From positions 1 through 13,891 of the forward strand of contig NZ_CANCLE010000108.1 in assembly GCF_947378715.1 (NCBI RefSeq): a stretch of DNA of 13,891 bases. The letters are read 5' to 3'. The DNA comes from Phenylobacterium aquaticum. GTDB lineage: Bacteria > Pseudomonadota > Alphaproteobacteria > Caulobacterales > Caulobacteraceae. The notes below the pieces were generated by a model that did no database searches, was not told where the DNA came from, and worked only from the letters and a program-made list of their open reading frames with translations. A program made the position numbers and the translations under genes. Positions 6,491-12,818 of this stretch are shown piece by piece (the first letter of the stretch is position 1; each line of letters begins with the position of its first letter).

Positions 6491-7435
6491 TCAGCGCACC
6501 CGGTACTCCTGGCTGATCGACTGCAGGCCATAGCGCTCGACCACCCAGTCGACGACACCCTCATCCAGGTCCAGGGCGTGGACCCGGGCGGCGCGGCTGG
6601 CCGCCTGACCGCTGCGCATCGCCTGCAACAGGCTGAGACCGTAATAGGCGGCCGCGTTGTCGGGGAACTTGGCGAACACGGCGCGGAACTGCGCCTCGGA
6701 CACTGCGGGCCTACCGATTTTCAGATTGAGAAAGCCCCGGTCGAGCAGCACCTCGGGGTTGGCGGGATTGAGCTTGGCCGCCCGGTCGCAATCGGCCGGG
6801 GTCTCGGCACGCCAACGGGCCCGCGATCCCGCCGCGCAGAGCCAGGCCCAGGCGGCCGGGTCCTGCGGATGGGCCTCGGCGACCTTGCCATAGTCGTCCG
6901 GCGGCAATTGGGATTCCAGCTGAGCCGCCTGATAGCCGGTGACGATCACCGGCTTGCCCTTGGCGGCCGGAGCCGGGCCGCAGACCAGGGTCATGTCCAC
7001 TTCGTCGGTGTCGGGCGCGCGGCCCAGGGTTCCGGCATAGAGCACCTTGGTGGCGGTCAGCCGGCCATAGGCGTCGAAGGAGCCCAGATTGCCGTCGAAG
7101 ATGCGGCCACGGGCGCAGTCGAGGATCTTGGTCTGGCTGGTCATGGCGATCCCGCCCTCCAGGCCATCCGCCGCCTTGCCGAGGGTCAGGATCTGAATCT
7201 CGATCCCCTGCGGGGTCGCCTTGCGGTCCAGGCCAAGATAGCGGGCCTCGGTCAGGCGATCGCGGATCAGCTGCAGCTTGCCAGTCGGCAAGGCGGGCGG
7301 GGTGCTGACCGTGGGAACCGGGGCCGGGGTGGTCTTGCCGTGGTTGAGCCACAGAAAGCCTCCGGCCGCGCCGGCGACAAGGATGATCGCGGCGATGGCC
7401 ATCAGAGGTGATCCATCGCGCTTGGACTTGGCCAT
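6491..7435 (-). CDS. Membrane-anchored periplasmic protein with TPR-like repeats
   Basis: 314 residues. A short basic N-terminus ('MAKSKRDGSP') is followed by one transmembrane helix (about residues 11-31, ending 'GGFLWLN') and a Pro-rich linker, so the bulk should lie in the periplasm. The middle part (about 45-180) has no family I recognise and holds two Cys ('ILDCARG', 'TLVCGP') that could form a disulfide. From about residue 185 helical repeats resemble TPRs: 'RAAKLNPANPEVLLDRGFL' and 'FAKFPDNAAAYYGLSLL', with the typical P-x-N/D turn. The layout recalls the TPR part of CcmH/CycH-like assembly proteins, but no ccm neighbours are present. ATG at 7435 has GGGGAA upstream; the frame stays open to 7510 but the added residues do not fit a membrane-anchor start. 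The gene is divergent from the acyltransferase at 7563. Confidence 0.75.
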   Translation of the reverse strand: MAKSKRDGSPLMAIAAIILVAGAAGGFLWLNHGKTTPAPVPTVSTPPALPTGKLQLIRDRLTEARYLGLDRKATPQGIEIQILTLGKAADGLEGGIAMTSQTKILDCARGRIFDGNLGSFDAYGRLTATKVLYAGTLGRAPDTDEVDMTLVCGPAPAAKGKPVIVTGYQAAQLESQLPPDDYGKVAEAHPQDPAAWAWLCAAGSRARWRAETPADCDRAAKLNPANPEVLLDRGFLNLKIGRPAVSEAQFRAVFAKFPDNAAAYYGLSLLQAMRSGQAASRAARVHALDLDEGVVDWVVERYGLQSISQEYRVR

Positions 7436-7562
7436 TCGAGTTCCCCATCGCGGCGGCCCGACCCCCCGCTCTCTACCGCCTGAATAGTGGAGCTTGTCGG
7501 GCGGCGCCACTCCAGAGTGTGGGGGCTGTCGTCACCGCCGCGATCCGGATATCTCAACCGCC

Positions 7563-8192
7563 ATGAACAGGTCGGTCGGGCGTCTCATCCCCAGTGATCC
7601 GGCGACCGCGCGGCCGGCCGCCCCGGCAGGCCTGATGGCCGACGCGGTGCGCGGGCTATGCCTGGCCTTCCTGAAGCTCAGCGGCTGGAAGATCCAGGGG
7701 GACTGGCCGGACTGTCCCAAGGCCGTGCTGGTGGCCGCGCCGCACACCTCCAACTGGGATGGGGTCTATATGCTGGCGGCGGCCGGCTTCTATCGGATCA
7801 GGCTGCGGTGGATGGGCAAGAAGAGCCTGACGACCGGCCCGTTCGGCGGGGTCGTCAAATGGCTGGGCTGTGTGCCGATCGATCGCTCGGCCAGTCATGA
7901 CGTCGCCCGGGCGATGAGCCGGGCCTTCGCGGCCGAGGACCGGATGATCCTGGCCATACCGCCGGAGGGCACGCGCGGCCTGGTCCGGGAGTGGAAGAGC
8001 GGCTTCTATCACATCGCCCGGCTGGCCCAGGTTCCGATCATCATCAGCGTGCTGGACTATGGGAGCCGGACATTGCGCATCCATGCCGTCTTCCAGCCCG
8101 GCGGCGACTATGAGGCCGACCTGAAGCTGATCCAGGCCTGCTATGTCGGCGTCCAGGGCCGCCACCGGGACCGGTTCCAGACCGGCGACTGA
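7563..8192 (+). CDS. 1-acyl-glycerol-3-phosphate acyltransferase-like (PlsC superfamily) lysophospholipid acyltransferase
   Basis: 209 residues. The acyltransferase motif H61-x4-D66 is seen in 'APHTSNWDGVY', and the second block is 'AIPPEGTRG' (133-139), which binds the phosphate-bearing acceptor. 'LGCVPIDRS' between them is also typical. The family moves an acyl chain from acyl-CoA or acyl-ACP to a lysophospholipid or related acceptor at the inner membrane. The order and spacing place this in the compact PlsC-like group sometimes annotated as 'glycerol acyltransferase'; whether it makes phosphatidic acid or modifies another lipid is not readable. ATG at 7563 has only a weak ribosome site; ATG at 7635, with AGG nearby, is a plausible later start just ahead of the conserved region. 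It converges with the DUF559 gene, with only 17 bp between stop codons, and that gap is occupied by a repeat fragment. Confidence 0.85.
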   Translation: MNRSVGRLIPSDPATARPAAPAGLMADAVRGLCLAFLKLSGWKIQGDWPDCPKAVLVAAPHTSNWDGVYMLAAAGFYRIRLRWMGKKSLTTGPFGGVVKWLGCVPIDRSASHDVARAMSRAFAAEDRMILAIPPEGTRGLVREWKSGFYHIARLAQVPIIISVLDYGSRTLRIHAVFQPGGDYEADLKLIQACYVGVQGRHRDRFQTGD

Positions 8193-8197
8193 CTCTA

Positions 8198-8210
8198 GGG
8201 GGGAGCAACC
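8198..8210. repeat. Terminal fragment of the REP-like repeat, touching the DUF559 stop codon
   Basis: The plus strand reads GGGGGGAGCAACC. This matches the end of the full repeat at 8764-8815 (GGGGAGCAACC) in the same orientation. The rest of the unit is absent, and the acyltransferase gene ends 5 bp to the left. The last base overlaps the TAG stop of the DUF559 gene (8210-8212), so that gene ends where the repeat begins. Confidence 0.6.
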
Positions 8211-8593
8211 TAGGACGAGGTCCAGGTCGGATTCCCCGGGCCTACCTGCTCGACCTCAGCAAGGATGGTTCTGAGCGTGGTGTCCATGTCCTTCAGGACC
8301 AGCTGAGCCCGCAACCTCAATGTCCGAACTCCGCGGGACAACAACCAAGCATCGCGTCGCTCATCTCGCTCCGGCCGATCATCGAATCCGTGATCGACGC
8401 CATCGACCTCGACGCAGAGTTTCGCGCTTTCGCAGTAGAAATCGAGAATGTATGGACCGATCGGATGCTGCTTGCGGAACTGCAGCCCGCCAAGTTGACG
8501 CCCCTTCAGCTCACGCCACAGCAGCGCCTCAGGCAAGCTCAACCGCCGTCGCAGCGACTTGGCCAAAGCCCGAGTCCGAGGCGGCGCCTCCAT
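8210..8593 (-). CDS. DUF559 domain protein, Vsr-like putative endonuclease
   Basis: 127 residues, essentially all one DUF559 domain. Signature segments in order are 'LRRRLSLPEALLWREL' (E22), 'GGLQFRKQHPIGPYILDFYC' (D51), 'LCVEVDGVDH' (E62, D64, H68), 'RDERRDAWLLSRGVRTLRL'. DUF559 belongs to the PD-(D/E)XK nuclease-like superfamily near very-short-patch-repair endonucleases; D51 and E62-x-D64 would be the metal-binding residues. The real substrate is not known to me. ATG at 8593 is chosen because GGAGGT lies 5 nt upstream; the frame is open to 8767 but that part runs through the repeats. The gene sits alone on the minus strand between a repeat fragment at its stop codon and an inverted pair of repeats starting 77 bp upstream of its start. 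Confidence 0.85.
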   Translation of the reverse strand: MEAPPRTRALAKSLRRRLSLPEALLWRELKGRQLGGLQFRKQHPIGPYILDFYCESAKLCVEVDGVDHGFDDRPERDERRDAWLLSRGVRTLRLRAQLVLKDMDTTLRTILAEVEQVGPGNPTWTSS

Positions 8594-8670
8594 CGCGACC
8601 TCCACCGCACGGTTCACTCGCTTAGATTGAGCCCATAGGATCACGCCCACAAGCCATCGCCACTCCAAAA

Positions 8671-8726
8671 GGTTGCTCCCCTCTTGGGGAGCTGTCGCCC
8701 GAATGGGCGACTGAGGGGGACTTTGA
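8671..8726 (+). repeat. REP-like palindromic repeat, copy A
   Basis: A 56-bp unit with ends GGTTGCTCCCCTC and TGAGGGGGACTTTGA. It contains two hairpins: CTCCCC-tctt-GGGGAG (8676-8691) and GTCGCCC-gaat-GGGCGAC (8694-8711). Its GGTTGCTC end points toward the DUF559 gene. Confidence 0.8.
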
Positions 8727-8763
8727 TGGTCTTTCTGAGCGGTTCGCAGGTCAGCTGAGGGAG

Positions 8764-8815
8764 TCAAAGTCCCCCTCAGGCCCTTCGGGCCAGCTCCCCC
8801 AGGAGGGGAGCAACC
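8764..8815 (-). repeat. REP-like palindromic repeat, copy B (inverted relative to A)
   Basis: This is the reverse complement of the same unit. TCAAAGTCCCCCTCA (8764-8778) matches the inner end of copy A over 15 of 15 bases, and GAGGGGAGCAACC (8803-8815) matches its outer end over 13 of 13. The centre hairpin differs in sequence but not in form: GGCCC-ttc-GGGCC (8779-8791), and CTCCCC/GGGGAG pair again (8794-8810). Conserved arms with a changed, compensated stem suggest a structure under constraint or a family of mobile palindromes. Together with copy A it forms a pair like the BIMEs built from enterobacterial REPs. Confidence 0.8.
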
Positions 8816-8900
8816 GCGCTGCGATCATACCGCCCATCGGGAGAGCAATGAGAACGTGTCGGCTCCGGGAGCCATTTTCACCGGAAGGCCGAACCCATCC

Positions 8901-10151
8901 TCAAGCGTGCAGGCGCACCTGCATGTCGGTGAAGCCGTTGACGAAATTGGAGGCGACGCGGGCGGGCTCGCCGACCACCTCCACATGGCTGAAGCGAGCC
9001 AGGATTTCTTCCCACAGGATCTTCAGCTGCAGCTCGGCGACGCGGTTGCCCATGCAGCGGTGGATGCCGAAGCCGAAGGCCAGGTGGTGGCGGGCGTGAT
9101 CGCGGTCGATGATGAACTCATCCGGCCGGTCGATCACCGTCTCGTCGCGATTGCCCGAGGCGTACCACATCACCACCCGGTCGCCCTTGCGGATCAGCTT
9201 GCCGCCGAACTCGATATCCTGGGTCGCGGTGCGCCGCATATGCGAGAGCGGCGTCTGCCAGCGAATGATCTCCGAGACCATGGAGGTGACCAGGGACGGA
9301 TCGGCCTTCAGCTTGGCGTACTCCTCCGGGAACTGGTTGAGCGCCAGGACCCCGCCGGTGATGGAGTTGCGGGTGGTGTCATTGCCGCCGACGATCAGCA
9401 GCATCAGGTTGCCCAGGAATTCCATGGGATCATTGATCATGTCCTTGGTCTCCTCGCCGTGGGCCAGCAGGGAGATGAAGTCGAACTTCGGCGGGGCGGC
9501 CGCGCGCTCGACCCACAGCTTGGAGAAATAGGCCAGGCATTCGCCCAGCACCCGCTCGCGCTCGGCCATGTCGGCGGCCACGCCGACCGTCTCGGAGGTG
9601 GTGGTGACATCCGACCAATAGGGCAGGAGGCGGCGATCCTCCCACGGGAAGTCGAACAGGGTGGCCAGCATCTGGGTGGTCAGCTCGATCGAGACCCGGT
9701 CGACCCAGTTGAAGGTCTCGCCCACCGGCAAGTCGTCGAGAATGGCGCCCACCCTTTGGCGGATCAGCACCTCCAACTCCTGCAATCGGTGCGGCGCGAC
9801 GGCCGGGGAGGCGGTCTTGCGCTGCACGTCATGGCGCGGCGGGTCCATGGCGATGAACATCGGCGGGGCGAAATTCTCGGGATTGTCGCCGATGACGATG
9901 TCGCGGTTCGAGGAGAACACCGCGTGATTGGTGTCGACCGCCATGATGTCGTTGAAGCGGGTGATCGACCAATAGGGGCCGAAGGGGCTGTCGGCCGTGT
10001 AGTGGACCGGGTCTTCCTGGCGCAGTCGGCGGAAATAGGCGTGGCAGGCGCCGGTGGCGAACAGCTCGGCGCGGCTGGGGTCGAGACCCTCCAGCGGCAG
10101 AGACCAGGGATCCAGAATCGACGTTTCCGCCTGCGATGCGACCAGGTCCAC
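8901..10151 (-). CDS. Cytochrome P450, CYP153-like alkane/fatty-acid terminal hydroxylase
   Basis: 416 residues, a soluble class I bacterial P450. The I-helix oxygen-binding motif is 'VGGNDTTRN' (255-262), the K-helix ExxR is E294-I-I-R297, and the haem-ligand loop is 'FGFGIHRCMGNR' with C366. Long segments match the CYP153 family as I know it: 'EDPVHYTADSPFGPYWS', 'FIAMDPPRHDVQRKT', 'LPVGETFNWVDRVSIELTT' and 'LLIVGGNDTTRNSITGG'. CYP153 enzymes hydroxylate the terminal carbon of medium-chain alkanes, alcohols or fatty acids and need a ferredoxin and ferredoxin reductase, neither of which is in this window. A GTG start at 10151 is chosen because GGGAGG lies 5 nt upstream; an ATG at 10211 is in frame but follows a pyrimidine-rich stretch with no ribosome site. 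The DUF3237 gene lies 127 bp upstream on the same strand. Confidence 0.93.
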   Translation of the reverse strand: MDLVASQAETSILDPWSLPLEGLDPSRAELFATGACHAYFRRLRQEDPVHYTADSPFGPYWSITRFNDIMAVDTNHAVFSSNRDIVIGDNPENFAPPMFIAMDPPRHDVQRKTASPAVAPHRLQELEVLIRQRVGAILDDLPVGETFNWVDRVSIELTTQMLATLFDFPWEDRRLLPYWSDVTTTSETVGVAADMAERERVLGECLAYFSKLWVERAAAPPKFDFISLLAHGEETKDMINDPMEFLGNLMLLIVGGNDTTRNSITGGVLALNQFPEEYAKLKADPSLVTSMVSEIIRWQTPLSHMRRTATQDIEFGGKLIRKGDRVVMWYASGNRDETVIDRPDEFIIDRDHARHHLAFGFGIHRCMGNRVAELQLKILWEEILARFSHVEVVGEPARVASNFVNGFTDMQVRLHA

Positions 10152-10156
10152 GACAA

Positions 10157-10217
10157 CCTCCCATGACGACTTGTTATTTTGGCCCGAGCCTAGGCCCACG
10201 AGGGCCGTCATGGGAAG
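10157..10217 (-). promoter_or_regulatory. Leader stem that would enclose the P450 Shine-Dalgarno
   Basis: On the minus strand CTTCCCATGACGG (10217-10205) can pair with TCGTCATGGGAGG (10169-10157): 13 pairs, of which 10 are contiguous Watson-Crick and 2 are G-U. The 3' arm contains the entire GGGAGG ribosome site of the P450 gene. The enclosed region carries a second hairpin GGCCC-tcgt-GGGCC (10193-10206, minus-strand reading) that partly competes with the outer stem. If the transcript begins upstream of 10217, translation of the P450 could be held off by this fold. Confidence 0.4.
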
Positions 10218-10220
10218 GGG

Positions 10221-10250
10221 AAGGCTGGGGAAGGAGAAGGCTGGGGAAGG
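10221..10250. repeat. Short direct repeat, purine-rich
   Basis: Two exact copies of AAGGCTGGGGAAGG (10221-10234 and 10237-10250), period 16, in a purine-rich run that starts near 10212. On the minus strand it is a C/T-rich tract between DUF3237 and the P450 start. It may be simple slippage. Confidence 0.7.
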
Positions 10251-10278
10251 GGCGGTGCGGGCGAAGCGCCGATCCAGC

Positions 10279-10713
10279 CTACTGCATGAAGGCCTCGACG
10301 TGGATCTTGCCATCGGCCGAGCTTCCCACCGCCCAGATTTGGCGGGCGTTGACCCAGGCGTAGTCGGGCGAGGCGGTGATCAGCTGGACATTCTCGAACA
10401 GGTCGGTGACCGCCCCGTCGGCGCGGGGCGTGGTCACGCCATCGGCGGTCAGGGCGATGCGATGGCCGTCATCAGTCTCCAGAACCGCGCGGATGTTGAG
10501 CTCGCCCCGACCGTCGGCGCGCATGTGGTAGTAGTCGGTCCCATGCAGCCGCCCAGCGATCCGGCCCGTGGCCCGCCCCTCGAAGGTGAAGTCGAACCGC
10601 GCGCCCTGGGGCGGGATCGGCTGGCGGCCGGTCATGATCGCCTCCATGCTGACCCCGAAGTCGGTCAGGCCAGTGATTTCGATGGTGTATTCGTAGATCT
10701 TCTCGCCGCGCAT
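10279..10713 (-). CDS. DUF3237 domain protein
   Basis: 144 residues, covering one DUF3237 domain: 'GARFDFTFEGRATGRIAGRL' near residue 40, then 'GTDYYHMRADGRGELNIRA', 'ETDDGHRIALTADG' and 'SPDYAWVNARQIWAVG'. DUF3237 proteins are small beta-rich proteins of unknown biochemical function, common in Proteobacteria and often near oxygenases or catabolic genes. ATG at 10713 is chosen because GGGAG lies 8 nt upstream and the domain starts soon after; the open frame to 10827 adds residues without family resemblance. There is no signal peptide, so a cytosolic location is expected. The P450 gene follows 127 bp downstream on the same strand, so the two may form one transcript. A role in handling P450 substrates is speculation. 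Confidence 0.8.
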   Translation of the reverse strand: MRGEKIYEYTIEITGLTDFGVSMEAIMTGRQPIPPQGARFDFTFEGRATGRIAGRLHGTDYYHMRADGRGELNIRAVLETDDGHRIALTADGVTTPRADGAVTDLFENVQLITASPDYAWVNARQIWAVGSSADGKIHVEAFMQ

Positions 10714-10868
10714 GCCGCCGCTCCCGGGTGGATCGATCCGGACTGTCTGGGACAGGGTACGCCGGGGAAGCCAACGAGGAAACGCATCGACGCCATGGCG
10801 GCCATGGATCACGCCGGGCCGGCCCAATATTCTCGGCCACTCCGGATTGTGTCGGTCATGAGCCCCGC

Positions 10869-10945
10869 CTAGTGTGCTGGATCTGAAGTTCGCCTGCTCG
10901 TGGGATCGTCGTCGGAGCGAACTTCAGATCCAAAAAGCACACTAG
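10869..10945. repeat. Long stem-loop element 1 bounded by CTAGTGT/ACACTAG
   Basis: The left arm is CTAGTGTGCT plus GGATCTGAAGTTCGC (10869-10893). The right arm is GCGAACTTCAGATCC, a 4-nt bulge AAAA, then AGCACACTAG (10917-10945). All 25 arm bases pair, and the loop is 23 nt (10894-10916). The composition is more AT-rich than the flanking genes. Confidence 0.85.
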
Positions 10946-10958
10946 AATCAAAGACTCT

Positions 10959-11033
10959 CTAGTGTCCTTATCGATTCCAAAATTCGTTCGAGCTCGCCTT
11001 AAGCGCCGGCGAATTTTGGAATCGGGACACTAG
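10959..11033. repeat. Long stem-loop element 2 bounded by CTAGTGT/ACACTAG
   Basis: The left arm is CTAGTGTCC, a 4-nt bulge TTAT, then CGATTCCAAAATTCG (10959-10986). The right arm is CGAATTTTGGAATCG plus GGACACTAG (11010-11033). All 24 arm bases pair, and the loop is 23 nt (10987-11009). The layout matches element 1 (outer arm, 4-nt bulge, 15-bp inner arm, 23-nt loop), but the inner arms differ and the bulge is on the opposite side. Confidence 0.85.
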
Positions 11034-11077
11034 GTTGCAGCCGGCGCCCTGTTTGCGTCTGCGTCACGGGACAGGCG

Positions 11078-12730
11078 ATGTCAGGGATAGATCTCAGCGA
11101 CCAGCAGATCATGGACGCGCTGCACTATGACGGCGCATTGATCGTCGCCGGCTATTTCACCGTCAGCATCCCGAGCGGCCAGGCGACCTGGCCCGGCTAT
11201 GGACCGGGCGGCGAACCCACATCCCCGAACCTGTTCACGCCGCTGACCAGTGGTCAGGCCAGCAACTTCCTGCTGGCGGTCTCGGAGTGGGACAAGATCA
11301 TCGCGCCGAACTTCCAGATCACCGACGACAGCACCAATCCAGGTGCGATCCGGATCGGATTTTCAAGCACCAGCGCCTTGGACTCCAATACACAACTCGG
11401 CGGAGGGGCGGCGGCGGCCTATACATACTCCAACGACCACCTGCTCTACACAAATTCTGCCAAGACCTACGACATCTGGTTGAACGACGACAGCATATCG
11501 CACTCGTACAATCCGTCGACGACCGATTTCACGACCTTGTTGCACGAGCTCGGACACGATCTGGGGCTGGACCACCCCTTCGCCAGCAGCGACGGCAACG
11601 GCAGCGCCAATCCGCTGCCCACCCAGTACGACAGCAAGTTCTATACGGTGATGTCCTACACCTATCCGTCCAACAGCGTGCTCACGACCTGGTCCATGGG
11701 CGCGGACGGCAAGCCAACCCCCGCCACCGCCTATGTCGGGCCGACCACGCCGATGGTGCTGGACATCTATGTCGCCCAGAAACTCTATGGCGCTGACCCG
11801 ACCACGGCGGCCGGCGACACGACCTATAGCTTCGACGCCTCCAAGCCGACCCTGAAGACGATCTATGACGCCGGCGGCATCGATACGATCGACCTGACCG
11901 GCCACACGCGGGCCTCCAATATCGATCTCACGCCCGGGCACTATTCGAGCATCGACATCTATACGCTCGACCAGCAGATCGCCGACACCACGGCCCTGAT
12001 GCCGAACTATCTTTGGACCGACGCCCAGTTCCCCCAGGCCTTCACCTGGGAAAACAATCTCGGCATCGCCTATTCAACGACCATTGAGAACGTCAAGGCG
12101 GGGTCGAACAACGACGTCGTGCTGGGCAATGACGCGGCCAACAACATCAGCGGCGGCGCCGGCGCCGACACCATCAGCGGCGGCAATGGCAGCGACTATC
12201 TGCGCGGCGACGACGGCAATGACTCGATTTCCGGCGGCGCGGCTTTCGACGACATCAACGGCAACAAGGGCAATGACACCGCCAGCGGCGGCGAGGGCGA
12301 TGACTGGGTGGTCGGCGGCCAGGACAATGACAGCCTGTCCGGCGACGCCGGGGCCGACATCGTCTACGGCAATCTCGGCAATGACACCCTGTCGGGCGGC
12401 GACGGCAATGACTGGGTGCGCGGCGGCCAGGGCGATGACAGCGTCTCCGGCGGCAATGGCGACGACTGGATCTGGGGCGACAAGGGCAGCGACACCCTGT
12501 CGGGCGGGGCCGGGGCCGACATCTTCCACAGCTTCGTGGGGGCGGGCGCCGACCGGGTGATCGACTTCAACCGCGCCGAGGGCGACCGGGTGATCCTCGA
12601 CGGCGCACCCAGCTACACGGTGAGCCAGGTGGGCGCCGACACCGTGGTCGACATGGGCAATGGCGACCAGCTGATCCTGGTGGGCGTGCAGCTGTCGAGC
12701 CTGTCGGCGGGGTGGATCGCGGGCGGGTAG
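11078..12730 (+). CDS. Serralysin-like (M10) RTX metalloprotease, type I secretion substrate
   Basis: 550 residues. The zinc-binding site H156-E157-x2-H160-x2-G163-x2-H166 is seen in 'LLHELGHDLGLDHPF', and the Met-turn with its Tyr ligand is 'VMSYTYP' (M192, Y194). This is the metzincin layout of serralysins. About eight to ten glycine-rich calcium-binding RTX nonapeptides follow (about residues 341-482; for example 'GGAGADTISGGNGSD', 'GGDGNDWVRGG'). The C-terminal module holds 'GADRVIDFNRAEGDRVIL' and ends 'LSAGWIAGG'. There is no N-terminal signal peptide, as expected for proteins exported in one step by a type I (ABC/MFP/TolC) system through a C-terminal signal. No transporter or inhibitor gene lies in the window. 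The ATG at 11078 has AGG 3 nt upstream, a poor ribosome site, but the domain starts early and no better start is seen. The twin stem-loops end 44 bp upstream. Confidence 0.92.
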   Translation: MSGIDLSDQQIMDALHYDGALIVAGYFTVSIPSGQATWPGYGPGGEPTSPNLFTPLTSGQASNFLLAVSEWDKIIAPNFQITDDSTNPGAIRIGFSSTSALDSNTQLGGGAAAAYTYSNDHLLYTNSAKTYDIWLNDDSISHSYNPSTTDFTTLLHELGHDLGLDHPFASSDGNGSANPLPTQYDSKFYTVMSYTYPSNSVLTTWSMGADGKPTPATAYVGPTTPMVLDIYVAQKLYGADPTTAAGDTTYSFDASKPTLKTIYDAGGIDTIDLTGHTRASNIDLTPGHYSSIDIYTLDQQIADTTALMPNYLWTDAQFPQAFTWENNLGIAYSTTIENVKAGSNNDVVLGNDAANNISGGAGADTISGGNGSDYLRGDDGNDSISGGAAFDDINGNKGNDTASGGEGDDWVVGGQDNDSLSGDAGADIVYGNLGNDTLSGGDGNDWVRGGQGDDSVSGGNGDDWIWGDKGSDTLSGGAGADIFHSFVGAGADRVIDFNRAEGDRVILDGAPSYTVSQVGADTVVDMGNGDQLILVGVQLSSLSAGWIAGG

Positions 12731-12818
12731 GGGCGGCGCGAGCCAAGCTGGCAAGTTACGGCGACGGATGAAGAGGCGGTCATCACAGCGACCAATTTGG
12801 TTAGCGGCGGAGAGTGGA

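Larger units (their letters stand above)
8594..8900. other. Intergenic stretch between DUF559 and P450 genes, mostly repeats
   Basis: This stretch of about 307 bp holds the inverted repeat pair (8671-8726 and 8764-8815) with a 37-bp centre that I do not recognise. The part at 8816-8900 contains a small hairpin GGCTC-cgg-GAGCC (8861-8873) downstream of the P450 stop codon. I see no gene in it. The promoter of the DUF559 gene must lie here, perhaps within or next to the repeats. Confidence 0.6.
10714..11077. other. Divergent intergenic region with two long stem-loops
   Basis: A stretch of 364 bp between the divergent DUF3237 and serralysin-like genes. The part at 10714-10868 shows no gene or clear promoter beyond CCATGG palindromes near 10793-10806. 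The part at 10869-11033 is filled by two long inverted repeats separated by 13 bp. The final 44 bp lead to the protease start, with ACAGG about 3 nt before its ATG. Confidence 0.6.

Noticed and set aside
6377..7411. Plus-strand open frame of about 344 codons opposite the TPR protein gene
   Set aside because: Antisense shadow; the minus-strand frame has a membrane anchor, TPR pattern and ribosome site.
8861..8873. Hairpin GGCTC-cgg-GAGCC considered as the P450 terminator
   Set aside because: Only 5 bp of stem and no T tract in the direction of P450 transcription.
8856..10166. Plus-strand open frame of about 436 codons opposite the P450 gene
   Set aside because: Antisense shadow: the P450 on the minus strand has all family motifs and a strong ribosome site, whereas this frame has none.
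12090..12530. Regular GGCGGC...GACA DNA repeats considered as a separate repeat element
   Set aside because: They encode the RTX calcium-binding nonapeptides of the metalloprotease.
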